Assembly (NCBI GenBank): GCA_019114445.1
Contig: DXFL01000022.1
Coordinates: forward strand, 1-34,617
From: Candidatus Barnesiella excrementigallinarum
GTDB lineage: Bacteria; Bacteroidota; Bacteroidia; Bacteroidales; Barnesiellaceae
Length of the DNA stretch: 34,617 bases
Direction: 5' to 3'
A model generated the notes under the pieces. The model ran no database searches, had not been told where the DNA came from, and saw only the letters and a list, made by a program, of their open reading frames with translations. The position numbers and the translations under genes were made by a program. Below are positions 16,801 through 24,834 of the stretch, one piece after another (the stretch's first letter is position 1; every line of letters begins with the position of its first letter).

Positions 16801-17292
16801 CAACCACCACAGGGTCTCGATATAACGATTGTCATAGGTGATGTAGGGATTTTGCATATCCACCCAATACCCCATACGGTGCGTGAGGTCTTCCCACTCG
16901 CGGGTAAACTTCATCACATCTTTACGGCAAGTAGAGTTGTACTCGGCCACCGAAATGGTTTTTCCAATATCCTCTTTGGTAATACCCAATGCCTTTTCCA
17001 CACCCAGTTCGACAGGCAGACCGTGAGTATCCCACCCGGCCTTACGTTTCACATGAAATCCCTTCATGGTCTTGTAACGGCAGAACAAATCCTTAATCGA
17101 GCGCGCCATTACGTGGTGAATACCCGGCATACCGTTGGCCGAGGGAGGGCCTTCGTAAAAGACAAAGGAAGGCGCACCTTCGCGGGTTTCCAAACTTTGA
17201 TGAAAAAGATTTTGTTTATCCCATTGACTCAAAACCTCTTTATTGATTTCGGAGAGGTCGAAATGAGAATATTCGGTGAATTTCTTGCTCAT
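13858..17292 (-). CDS. ileS: Isoleucyl-tRNA synthetase, type 2, with GxHH signature
   Basis: This cytoplasmic class I synthetase charges tRNA-Ile. At 1144 residues, and with [20 protein letters not shown], it is the long eukaryote-like IleRS2 type, not the shorter E. coli type. The KMSKR loop is canonical ([12 protein letters not shown]). The HIGH signature is not: after GPPSANGMP (49-56) the four residues are Gly57-Ile58-His59-His60 where HxGH is expected, so the first and third positions are exchanged. The editing domain (about 190-420) and the tRNA-binding C-terminus are present. It has its own transcription unit start; the gene before it ends at a terminator (17337-17369). IleRS2 enzymes are generally less sensitive to mupirocin. 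The swapped signature is discussed in the findings. Confidence 0.97.
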   Translation of the reverse strand: [1144 protein letters not shown]

Positions 17293-17336
17293 ATATTTCT
17301 GAAATAATCTTTGCTAAAAAAATCGGCACGAAGATA

Positions 17337-17369
17337 CAAAAAAAGCTGTAACCAAGAAAGAAACAGCTT
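17337..17369 (-). terminator. Terminator after the cstA-PHP phosphatase operon
   Basis: On the minus strand AAGCTGT and ACAGCTT (complements of 17363-17369 and 17343-17349) form a seven-base-pair stem with a 13-base loop, followed by a run of seven T. It lies 21 bases after the phosphatase stop codon and upstream of ileS. Confidence 0.7.
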
Positions 17370-17389
17370 ACATTATTCGAGGAATAGAT

Positions 17390-18232
17390 TTAACGCACGA
17401 TAGGTTCGTCGACCCAACCGTCCCGCCCCAATCGCCAAACCGAGGTGTATCCGGCTTGCGACAAAGCTCTCAAAGCGGCTTCCCGTCCCGAATTTATTTT
17501 TTCGGGATAGTGAGTGTCGGAATTGACAACAACCCGTATTCCCAATGCTTTCATCTGCCCGAAATAATCGCAATGAGGGAAAAACCGCCCGCGAGGTTCC
17601 CACGCTTTCGTATTAACCTCGACCAAAAGATCGCGAGCAGCAATTTCTTCCAAATAGCCGCTTACCATCTTTTTGTACCACGGTTCACCGTCTAAACCGG
17701 GACGGTAAAGCGAGGCATTCAACCCTATTTTGTCGAGATGTCCCAAGAAATCGAATCCGCCCAACTCGATCATGCGGAACGAACTGCGGTAAAACCGTCG
17801 CACCGCCTCATCGACATCGCCGTCGAAAAAGGTGTCGACATAGCCTCTGAACCTGTCGGGAGAGCCGTCGGTATCGATGGGCGTACCATCAGGAGTTACA
17901 ATATAATGAACCGATCCTATGCGATAATCGAGGGGCAATTCCCGAAAATAATCTATGGAGGGGTTGAACGTGTCGTCCAAAAAATCGATTTCGAGCCCGA
18001 TATACAACTCGATTTGCGACGAATAGATTTGTTTCAACCGGTTAAACTCGCCCAGATAACACGCCATTCTCTCCCTATGCATATTGCAACTGTTCGGTAT
18101 CGGGAACGGAGCATGAGACGATATACCATAGGCTCGAAAACCTTTGTTTATCGCCTCCTGCACAAAGGCCTCCATAGGGGCATGGCCATCGCAAAAATCG
18201 CAATGGGAATGATAATTGGTCAGATTATCCAT
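17390..18232 (-). CDS. PHP-family histidinol-phosphatase-like phosphoesterase
   Basis: The 280-residue protein has the polymerase-and-histidinol-phosphatase (PHP) fold, a trinuclear metal barrel that hydrolyses phosphate monoesters. Metal-binding motifs appear in order: HSHCDFCDG (8-16), SSHAP (38-42), GLEIDF, SVHY, GHLDK and NSDTHY near the C-terminus. The length and motifs match the HisJ type, which makes L-histidinol from its phosphate. No other histidine-biosynthesis gene is nearby; the ATG follows cstA with a single base between. The true substrate is therefore uncertain, and annotation by family is safer than a gene symbol. Confidence 0.88.
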   Translation of the reverse strand: MDNLTNYHSHCDFCDGHAPMEAFVQEAINKGFRAYGISSHAPFPIPNSCNMHRERMACYLGEFNRLKQIYSSQIELYIGLEIDFLDDTFNPSIDYFRELPLDYRIGSVHYIVTPDGTPIDTDGSPDRFRGYVDTFFDGDVDEAVRRFYRSSFRMIELGGFDFLGHLDKIGLNASLYRPGLDGEPWYKKMVSGYLEEIAARDLLVEVNTKAWEPRGRFFPHCDYFGQMKALGIRVVVNSDTHYPEKINSGREAALRALSQAGYTSVWRLGRDGWVDEPIVR

Positions 18233-18233
18233 A

Positions 18234-19670
18234 TTACCGTTCGATAGACGTCCTACCCGACAATGCCCGTTTGAAACGTACGAACAAAACCGTAAACAAC
18301 AGCGTAACCGCTACGGCAATACCCAACGATACTTCGTAAGGCAAACGGAATCCCTCGCGAGCATAGAAGATATAGGTAACCGTCACCATCGTCATAAACA
18401 AAGCGGGGATAAAGGTTATCCAATAACATTTGCGTTCCCGGGCCAACCACACGGTCAACGCCCATAAGGTAAACACCGCCAAAGTTTGGTTACACCAAGC
18501 GAAGTAACGCCACAGCACTTCGAAGTCGATCATCATCACCAACCAAGCCAACACGAAAATAGGAATCGATACCAACAAGCGGCTGCGGATTTTCTTTTGC
18601 GGGATATGCAAAAAATCGGCCGCAATCAACCGGGCCGAACGCAAAGCCGTATCGCCCGACGTAATGGGTGCTGCTATTACTCCGAGCATAGCCAGTATAC
18701 CCCCAAAAGTTCCCAACCAGCTTACCGATATGTCATTGACCAAAATAGCCGGCGTCTTTCCTTTCAGATATTCCGAAAGTGCGCTAAACGAACCGTCGAA
18801 AAAGGCGATTGCCGCAGCTGCCCAAATGAGGGCCACAATCCCCTCGACCACCATAGCGCCATAGAATACCCGACGTCCCATCTTCTCGTTTTTCAAACAA
18901 CGAGCCATCATAGGCGACTGTGTGGCATGGAACCCCGATATGGCTCCGCAGGCTATCGAGATGAACATCATCGGGAAAATGGGATTTACATCGGAGTCGG
19001 GACGGGTGTATTGCATTGCCTCGTTAAATTCGGGCAGGCTGCCCGGATGCAAAAACAGCGAGACCAGAATCCCTACCGCCATAAACAGCAAGGCGAAACC
19101 GAACAAAGGGTAAAGCCGACCGATGAGTTTATCGATGGGTAACAACGTTGCCAAAATATAATACCCGAATATAATGGCTATCCACATGGTTGTGGTTGTA
19201 CTCTCGCCCGTAAGCAGGTCGAGCAAGTTGGCCGGATTGATCACAAACACGGCTCCCACCAATATCATCAACAACAGCGAGAAGACCCGCATAACCTGTT
19301 TTACGCCCAATCCCAATTCATCGCCTACGAATTCGGGTAAACTGGCTCCATTGCGCCGAACCGAAAGCATTCCCGACAAATAGTCGTGGACCGCGCCTCC
19401 GAAAATGGTTCCGAATACAATCCACAAATAGGCCGAAGGACCGTAAAGGATACCCATGATGGCACCAAAGATAGGCCCCAGTCCCGCAATGTTCAGGAAC
19501 TGTATGAGAAAGACTTTCCACGTAGGCATGGGAATATAGTCTATTCCGTCGGTCGACGTATAGGCAGGTGTCTGCCTGTCGGGGTTTACTCCAAAAACTT
19601 TTTCAACCCACGCTCCATAAATAAAATAGCCTCCTATCAATACGAGTAAGGCAATGCAAAATGTGATCAT
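18234..19670 (-). CDS. cstA: Carbon starvation protein CstA, short form
   Basis: CstA is a multi-spanning inner-membrane carrier; members of the family take up peptides or pyruvate. The protein has about 12-13 hydrophobic segments and clear family motifs, such as QFLNIAGLGPIFGAIMG, FGGAVHDYLSGMLS, FHATQSPMMARCL and APITSGDTALRSAR. The open frame extends to a TTG at 19700, but I chose the ATG at 19670 because MITFCIALLVLIGGY is the usual N-terminus. That gives 478 residues, shorter than the roughly 700 of E. coli CstA but usual for Bacteroidota. A good promoter lies upstream (19794-19824). The PHP phosphatase gene follows after one base. The substrate here is not known. Confidence 0.93.
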   Translation of the reverse strand: MITFCIALLVLIGGYFIYGAWVEKVFGVNPDRQTPAYTSTDGIDYIPMPTWKVFLIQFLNIAGLGPIFGAIMGILYGPSAYLWIVFGTIFGGAVHDYLSGMLSVRRNGASLPEFVGDELGLGVKQVMRVFSLLLMILVGAVFVINPANLLDLLTGESTTTTMWIAIIFGYYILATLLPIDKLIGRLYPLFGFALLFMAVGILVSLFLHPGSLPEFNEAMQYTRPDSDVNPIFPMMFISIACGAISGFHATQSPMMARCLKNEKMGRRVFYGAMVVEGIVALIWAAAAIAFFDGSFSALSEYLKGKTPAILVNDISVSWLGTFGGILAMLGVIAAPITSGDTALRSARLIAADFLHIPQKKIRSRLLVSIPIFVLAWLVMMIDFEVLWRYFAWCNQTLAVFTLWALTVWLARERKCYWITFIPALFMTMVTVTYIFYAREGFRLPYEVSLGIAVAVTLLFTVLFVRFKRALSGRTSIER

Positions 19671-19701
19671 ATCATAAAAAAATTTCAATTTTTCTTCCAA
19701 G

Positions 19702-19727
19702 AGGGACAGGTATTCCCTATCGTCCCT
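19702..19727 (-). promoter_or_regulatory. Small hairpin in the cstA leader
   Basis: AGGGAC and GTCCCT (complements of 19722-19727 and 19702-19707) pair in the leader about 32 bases before the cstA ATG, with a 14-base loop. It might affect translation; no known riboswitch is recognised. Confidence 0.3.
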
Positions 19728-19793
19728 TCTTACATCAAACCCTTATCTTACAGGTTGAATTGCTCTTTACCTCGGCAAAAAACAGAATTCTCG

Positions 19794-19824
19794 CAAAAGT
19801 AAAATCTTTTTACCATTCTATCAA
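19794..19824 (-). promoter_or_regulatory. Promoter of the cstA operon
   Basis: On the minus strand TTG (19822-19824), a 20-base spacer and TACTTTTG (19794-19801) fit the Bacteroidota consensus well. It sits just downstream of the terminator of the previous operon and gives a leader of about 120 bases. Confidence 0.65.
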
Positions 19825-19836
19825 CTCATTTAAAAC

Positions 19837-19868
19837 AAAAAAGCTGCCATTCCCAATAAAATGACAGC
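19837..19868 (-). terminator. Terminator of the HU/SPOR-radA-VOC operon
   Basis: On the minus strand GCTGTCAT and ATGGCAGC pair over eight bases with one U-G wobble and a ten-base loop, followed by six T (19837-19842). It lies 23 bases after the glyoxalase-like gene. Confidence 0.75.
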
Positions 19869-19891
19869 ATTTATTCCTCCGGTCTTCCTAT

Positions 19892-20284
19892 TTATAAGGT
19901 TATACCCTCTTTTGCCGGCAATATCTCTATCCAATAATCGTCGGGGTCGTGGATAAAATAGAGCCCCATCGTCTCATTTTCGAAACAGACGCAACCCAAC
20001 TCCTTGTGGTAAGCCCTCACTTTATCATAGTCGCCCGCTACACGCACACACAAATGGCTCTCGTTTTCGCCCAACTCGTAGGGCTCTTTATGGTCTCGCA
20101 ACCACGTGAGTTCGAGGAGGAAAGGCGAAGCCCCATCGGTCAGATAGACCAATATATAAGAGCCGTCGGCCGCCTCTTTCCGCCGAGCTTCGGTAAATCC
20201 CAACGCCTTCTCGTAAAAGGCTATACTACGATTCAAATCGGTTACATTTACATTGAAATGGTCGAATTTTGCTTTTACTTCCAT
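19892..20284 (-). CDS. Glyoxalase I-like VOC family protein
   Basis: The 130-residue protein has the paired beta-alpha-beta-beta-beta modules of the vicinal oxygen chelate fold. The four metal ligands of glyoxalase I are visible at the expected places: His9 (FDHFNVNV), Glu59 (LLELTW), His77 (ESHLCVRV) and Glu120 (YWIEILP). Typical glyoxalase I joins methylglyoxal hemithioacetal to give S-lactoylglutathione, but most Bacteroidota lack glutathione, so the natural thiol or substrate is uncertain. It is the last gene of a six-gene run, 29 bases after the metallo-beta-lactamase-fold gene, and a terminator follows. Confidence 0.88.
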   Translation of the reverse strand: MEVKAKFDHFNVNVTDLNRSIAFYEKALGFTEARRKEAADGSYILVYLTDGASPFLLELTWLRDHKEPYELGENESHLCVRVAGDYDKVRAYHKELGCVCFENETMGLYFIHDPDDYWIEILPAKEGITL

Positions 20285-20313
20285 GATCGAAATCTATCTA
20301 TTTATTTATACTG

Positions 20314-21024
20314 TTATATCGTTATCGAGTCGCCGGTATGGGCCAACAACACAAATTCCGCCCCGTGTTGCCGGGCTATGGGAGCGAAGGCTTCGGCCTT
20401 GCGGATAGCCGGATAGAAATGCATGGGAATGAAACAGTTCACTGTAAACCGCTCGACAAACTGCCCGGCACCACGCATATAATCGCTACCCAACCGGGCA
20501 TCGACCGGAAACATGGCGACATCGATATGGGTTATGCTTTCTGCCATATAATCCAATTCGCGCCGATAAGCCATCTCGGCGGCACGCACCTCGGCTTCGG
20601 TCGACTCGTCGCGCCAATGCCAATTATTCAAATCGCCTGCATGAAAAAGAGCCTTCCCCTCGGTTACAATCTCATAAGAGACCCCCAGATCGGTCGAACC
20701 GAAAGCGGTCACTTGCACTCGCCCGTCGGCATACGATTCACCCCGGTCGAGAAAAACGACATTCGGTAACGCCGAAAGTTCGGGACGCACGCTCATCTCC
20801 CGCGGAAATATATAATGTATATCTCCATTCTGCCGGCTCCACGCCAAAACTTCGGGGTTATAGTGGTCACGATGCTCGTGCGACACCAGTACATAGAGAG
20901 GTTGCCGCCGGCGCAACAGTTCGTCGAGAATCGTTTCTCCCGCCCGATAATAGTCGCACACAATGGCAAAACCATTGGCCTCGATTAAAAAGCCGCTATG
21001 AAAGAGATAAGTCAGTTTCATCAT
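20314..21024 (-). CDS. Metallo-beta-lactamase-fold hydrolase
   Basis: The 236-residue cytoplasmic protein has the HxHxDH metal motif (HEHRDHYN, His49, His51, Asp53, His54) and HAGDLNNW further on, which supplies further metal ligands. It resembles UlaG/YtnP-like small hydrolases and not antibiotic-inactivating lactamases, since it has no signal peptide. The substrate is unknown. ATG codons at 21024 and 21021 are adjacent; either may be used. It lies 24 bases after the FAD oxidoreductase gene and 29 before the VOC gene. Confidence 0.87.
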   Translation of the reverse strand: MMKLTYLFHSGFLIEANGFAIVCDYYRAGETILDELLRRRQPLYVLVSHEHRDHYNPEVLAWSRQNGDIHYIFPREMSVRPELSALPNVVFLDRGESYADGRVQVTAFGSTDLGVSYEIVTEGKALFHAGDLNNWHWRDESTEAEVRAAEMAYRRELDYMAESITHIDVAMFPVDARLGSDYMRGAGQFVERFTVNCFIPMHFYPAIRKAEAFAPIARQHGAEFVLLAHTGDSITI

Positions 21025-21048
21025 TCCTGCATAAAAACATATCGCGGG

Positions 21049-22620
21049 TCACGATTGTTTACCCGACAACTGCAAAGCCAACGCCTCGGCACAACGTTCG
21101 CCGTCGATGGCGGCCGACACGATACCGCCGGCATACCCGGCGCCTTCGCCGCAAGGATAAAGCCCGCACAGGCGAACGTGCGCCATCGATTCAGGGTTGC
21201 GAGGAATCCGCACCGGCGACGAAGTCCGGGTCTCTACCCCTATCATCACCGCTTCGCGGGTAAGGAATCCGTGCGACACCTTCCCGAAATGTTTGAATCC
21301 CTCTTGCAAACGGGTAACGATAAATTCGGGCATCCAAAAGTGCAACGGCGAAGCTATCAAACCCGGCGAATAAGAAGAACGAGGCAAATCGTAGGAGTTG
21401 CGACGATTCACGAAATCGGTCATACGCTGGGCGGGCGCCGTCTGCTTGCAATTCCCGTTCCGGTAACACTGGCGTTCGAGGTCTTCCTGAAACTTAATCC
21501 CCGCCAATACGCCGTAAGCCGAAAAACGATTGCCGAAATCTTCGGGCTGCAACTCGACCACCATACCCGAATTGGCCCACGCCGAACCTCGGGTCGAAGG
21601 CGACATACCGTTTACCACGATCTGTTCGGGGCCACTGGCCGCCGGGACCACAAAACCACCGGGGCACATACAAAAAGAGTAAACTCCGCGCCCCTTCACT
21701 TGTGTAACAAAGCTGTATTCGGCTGCCGGGAGATATTTTCCCCGCCCTGCGGGGTTGTGATATTGTATGGTATCGATCAATGCCTGCGGGTGTTCCAAAC
21801 GCACGCCCACGGCTATGCCTTTGGCTTCCAGCTCCACGCCCCCGTCGTGCAACATATAGTAGACATCGCGCGCCGAATGCCCCGTGGCCAAAATCACAGG
21901 ACCGAGGAACTCGCGGCCGTCGGCCGTAACAATACCCCGCACCTCGTCGCCCTCGATAATAAGGCGCTCCATGCGAGTTTCGAAATGCACCTCCCCACCC
22001 GATTCGATTATCCGGTTGCGCATACGCTCGATCACACCCGGCAATTTATCGGTACCGATATGCGGGTGCGCGTCGGATAGGATCGACACCGACGCCCCGT
22101 GTTGGCAAAAAATTTGAAGTATACGCTCGACATTCCCGCGCTTCTTGCTGCGGGTATAAAGTTTTCCATCGGAGAAGGCTCCGGCACCCCCCTCGCCGAA
22201 ACTGTAATTCGATTCGGGATCGATTCGTTGTTCCCGACTGATACGGGCAATATCCTTGCGGCGGTCGTGTACGTTTTTTCCCCGCTCGACCACCACCGGA
22301 CAAACGCCCAACTCAATCAGGCGCAAAGCTGCAAATAGTCCCGCCGGCCCGGCTCCCACGACAACCGCACGGGGTTTGCCCGACACATCGCCGTACTCGA
22401 TACAGGGGAACTCGTCGTCTTGCGGAAACTCATCGATATAGAGCCGCACTTTCACGTTGACCATGACCGTGCGTTGGCGGGCGTCGATCGAGCGTTTCAA
22501 CACCCTGACACATTTCACCGAGCCTAAATTTATTCCTTGCTCCCGAGCCACATACGCCGCGATGTTCTGTTCCGAGGCGGCCTGTTCGGGCAATATTCTT
22601 AATTGCAATTCCTGAATCAT
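21049..22620 (-). CDS. FAD-dependent oxidoreductase (COG2509-like)
   Basis: The 523-residue protein begins with a short alpha-beta domain (1-80), then the FAD-binding Rossmann motif VVVGAGPAGLFAAL (86-99) and an Arg/Glu segment VVERGKNVHDRRKD. Further motifs are NYSFGEGGAGAFSDGKLYTR in the middle, an ATGHSARD strand and a C-terminal second FAD contact, GLYPCGEGAGYAGGIVSAA. This arrangement is typical of a conserved but uncharacterised flavoprotein family sometimes annotated as a dehydrogenase. There is no signal peptide. It follows radA by 13 bases. The biological substrate is unknown. Confidence 0.9.
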   Translation of the reverse strand: MIQELQLRILPEQAASEQNIAAYVAREQGINLGSVKCVRVLKRSIDARQRTVMVNVKVRLYIDEFPQDDEFPCIEYGDVSGKPRAVVVGAGPAGLFAALRLIELGVCPVVVERGKNVHDRRKDIARISREQRIDPESNYSFGEGGAGAFSDGKLYTRSKKRGNVERILQIFCQHGASVSILSDAHPHIGTDKLPGVIERMRNRIIESGGEVHFETRMERLIIEGDEVRGIVTADGREFLGPVILATGHSARDVYYMLHDGGVELEAKGIAVGVRLEHPQALIDTIQYHNPAGRGKYLPAAEYSFVTQVKGRGVYSFCMCPGGFVVPAASGPEQIVVNGMSPSTRGSAWANSGMVVELQPEDFGNRFSAYGVLAGIKFQEDLERQCYRNGNCKQTAPAQRMTDFVNRRNSYDLPRSSYSPGLIASPLHFWMPEFIVTRLQEGFKHFGKVSHGFLTREAVMIGVETRTSSPVRIPRNPESMAHVRLCGLYPCGEGAGYAGGIVSAAIDGERCAEALALQLSGKQS

Positions 22621-22633
22621 ATACCTATTGTAT

Positions 22634-24007
22634 TTATCCGAAGAGTTGACGGAAAGCCTCTTCGACTTTTCGTACCGGCACCAACTCTATTTTCAACCGC
22701 GAGGCATCGAATCCTTTAAGGTTGTTTTGCGGGATTAGCATACGCTTGAAACCCAACTTCTCGGCTTCGAGGATACGCTGTTCTATGCGGTTTACAGGAC
22801 GTATCTCGCCCGACAGCCCCACCTCGCCGGTCATGCAGGTACCCGCCTCGATAGCCATATCCATATTCGAAGAGAGTATCGCACTGATCACCGCCAAATC
22901 CATAGCCGGGTCGTTCACCTTAATACCGCCGGCAATATTGAGGAAGACATCTTTTTGCGCCAATTTAAAACCGACCCGCTTCTCCAATACGGCCAGCAAC
23001 ATATTCATGCGTCGCAAATCGAAACCGGTGGCCGAACGCTGCGGCGTACCATAAGCGGCCGTACTCACCAAAGCCTGTGTCTCGATAAGGAACGGGCGTA
23101 TCCCCTCTATCGTCACGGCAATAGCCACGCCGCTCAACCCTTCGTGATTTTGCGTGAGCAACATCTCCGAGGGGTTGGATACCTCGCGCAACCCATTCTG
23201 CCTCATCTCGTAAATACCCAGTTCCGACGTGCTGCCGAAACGGTTCTTTATCGAACGGAGTATTCGATACATATAGTGCCGGTCGCCCTCGAATTGCAAC
23301 ACCGTATCGACAATGTGTTCCAACACTTTGGGCCCCGCAATACTTCCTTCTTTGTTGATATGCCCCACGAGCAGCACCGGGGTATTGGTCTGTTTGGCAA
23401 ATTTGAGCAACGAGGCGGCACACTCCCGTACCTGCCCCACGCTACCCGGCGAAGATTCCATCGCCGAAGTGGCAATGGTCTGTATCGAGTCGATCACCAC
23501 AATATCGGGATTTACGTTGCGAATGTGGACGAAAATATCTTCGAGCGAAGTCTCGCACACGATATAACAATCGGGTGCATTGCCGCCTATACGCTCGGCT
23601 CTCAACTTCAACTGCCGGGCACTCTCTTCGCCCGACACATATAATATTGTATGGCCTTTAAGCGCCAACACCGTCTGCAAAATCAACGTCGATTTACCGA
23701 TACCCGGCTCCCCGCCGATCAAAACCAGCGAACCCCGCACGAGCCCACCGCCCAGCACACGATTCAACTCGCCGTTCCCCAAGTCGATACGCGACTCTTC
23801 GGTCACTTGGATCTCGTCGATTCGCTGCGGGCGCACCTTGCTCTGCTCCGGCGAAGTAAAGCCGCCGGCCGACGAAGAGGAAGATTTCACACTCACCACC
23901 TCTTCCACATAGGTGTTCCACTCCCCGCAAACCGGGCAACGTCCTATCCATTTGGGCGATTCCGCCCCGCAATTATTGCAAAAGTAAACCGATTTTGTCT
24001 TTGCCAT
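22634..24007 (-). CDS. radA: DNA repair protein RadA (Sms)
   Basis: RadA is a RecA-like ATPase that promotes branch migration during homologous recombination. The 457-residue protein has the full architecture: a four-cysteine zinc finger (Cys10, Cys13, Cys24, Cys27; CPVCGEW), the Walker A loop GGEPGIGKST (98-107), the RadA-specific KNRFGSTSELG motif, and a Lon-protease-like C-terminal domain. Its length is normal. It starts 6 bases after the RNA methyltransferase gene and sits in the middle of a six-gene run. Nothing unusual is visible in its key residues. Confidence 0.97.
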   Translation of the reverse strand: MAKTKSVYFCNNCGAESPKWIGRCPVCGEWNTYVEEVVSVKSSSSSAGGFTSPEQSKVRPQRIDEIQVTEESRIDLGNGELNRVLGGGLVRGSLVLIGGEPGIGKSTLILQTVLALKGHTILYVSGEESARQLKLRAERIGGNAPDCYIVCETSLEDIFVHIRNVNPDIVVIDSIQTIATSAMESSPGSVGQVRECAASLLKFAKQTNTPVLLVGHINKEGSIAGPKVLEHIVDTVLQFEGDRHYMYRILRSIKNRFGSTSELGIYEMRQNGLREVSNPSEMLLTQNHEGLSGVAIAVTIEGIRPFLIETQALVSTAAYGTPQRSATGFDLRRMNMLLAVLEKRVGFKLAQKDVFLNIAGGIKVNDPAMDLAVISAILSSNMDMAIEAGTCMTGEVGLSGEIRPVNRIEQRILEAEKLGFKRMLIPQNNLKGFDASRLKIELVPVRKVEEAFRQLFG

Positions 24008-24013
24008 ACGATT

Positions 24014-24769
24014 CTATTCCATTTGTCGCCGACGGAACTCGGCACAGGTAATTGCCGCCGCCACGGCTACATTAAGCGATTCGGAGGTAGGTTGCCCTAC
24101 CGGATAATTCGGTATATACAACCGATTCCCGATATAAGGTTCCAATTCGGGCGATATGCCGTTCCCTTCATTTCCCATCACAATGATCCCTGTCCCCGAA
24201 AGAGCGGTGCGATAAATATCGCGCCCGTCGAGGAAGGTGCCATATACGGCCGAACGATCCATACCGGACAAAAATTCCGCCAACGGGGTATAATATACTT
24301 TCACCCGGGCCAACGCTCCCATCGTGGCTTGCACCACTTTGGGATTATACAGGTCGGCTGTCTCGATAGAGCAAACGATGTGACGGATGCCAAACCAGTC
24401 GGCCAACCGCACGATCGTCCCCAAATTACCGGGGTCTTGTACCGTATCCAACGCCAATACCAACTCCCGGCGCAACACCTCCATATCGAGACGATATTGG
24501 GGAATACGGTATATCGCCATCACATCGGTAGGGGTAGTCAATTGCGACACTTTCGCCATCTCGGCCTCGGAAACCTCCTGCACAGGGAGTGACAAAAGGT
24601 GCGAATGCGACGCGATCCATTCCCGCGTAGCCAATAGCCGTTCGCATTCAAAGGCATGACAAGTATCTTCTACCAACTTGTTACCCTCGGCGATAAAACA
24701 GCCTTCGTCCCGCCTACCCTTTTTCCGGGCGAGCGATTGTATGCGTTTAATTTGATTTTTGCTAAGCAT
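24014..24769 (-). CDS. SpoU/TrmH-family RNA 2'-O-methyltransferase
   Basis: The protein belongs to the SPOUT superfamily, which methylates ribose 2'-OH groups in rRNA or tRNA with S-adenosylmethionine through a knotted fold. The three motifs are all present: DPGNLGTIVR (112-121), IVMGNEGNGISPEL (196-209) and SESLNVAVAAAI (229-240). An N-terminal RNA-binding substrate domain (1-100) carries KGRRDEGCFIAEG, as in RlmB and TsnR-like proteins. The target base is not determined by sequence. It lies 65 bases after the HU/SPOR gene and 6 bases before radA. Confidence 0.92.
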   Translation of the reverse strand: MLSKNQIKRIQSLARKKGRRDEGCFIAEGNKLVEDTCHAFECERLLATREWIASHSHLLSLPVQEVSEAEMAKVSQLTTPTDVMAIYRIPQYRLDMEVLRRELVLALDTVQDPGNLGTIVRLADWFGIRHIVCSIETADLYNPKVVQATMGALARVKVYYTPLAEFLSGMDRSAVYGTFLDGRDIYRTALSGTGIIVMGNEGNGISPELEPYIGNRLYIPNYPVGQPTSESLNVAVAAAITCAEFRRRQME

Positions 24770-24834
24770 CTCTTTTTCCGGTAACTCGACAATTCAAGAA
24801 ATCCCCCCTCACAGACCCGTCGGATATACGAGGC

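Noticed and set aside
19671..19700. Upstream TTG start for cstA
   Set aside because: The ten added residues are not part of the usual CstA N-terminus, and a canonical ATG follows at 19670.
20998..22080. 360-codon open frame on the plus strand
   Set aside because: It is antisense to the FAD oxidoreductase, which has clear FAD-binding motifs.
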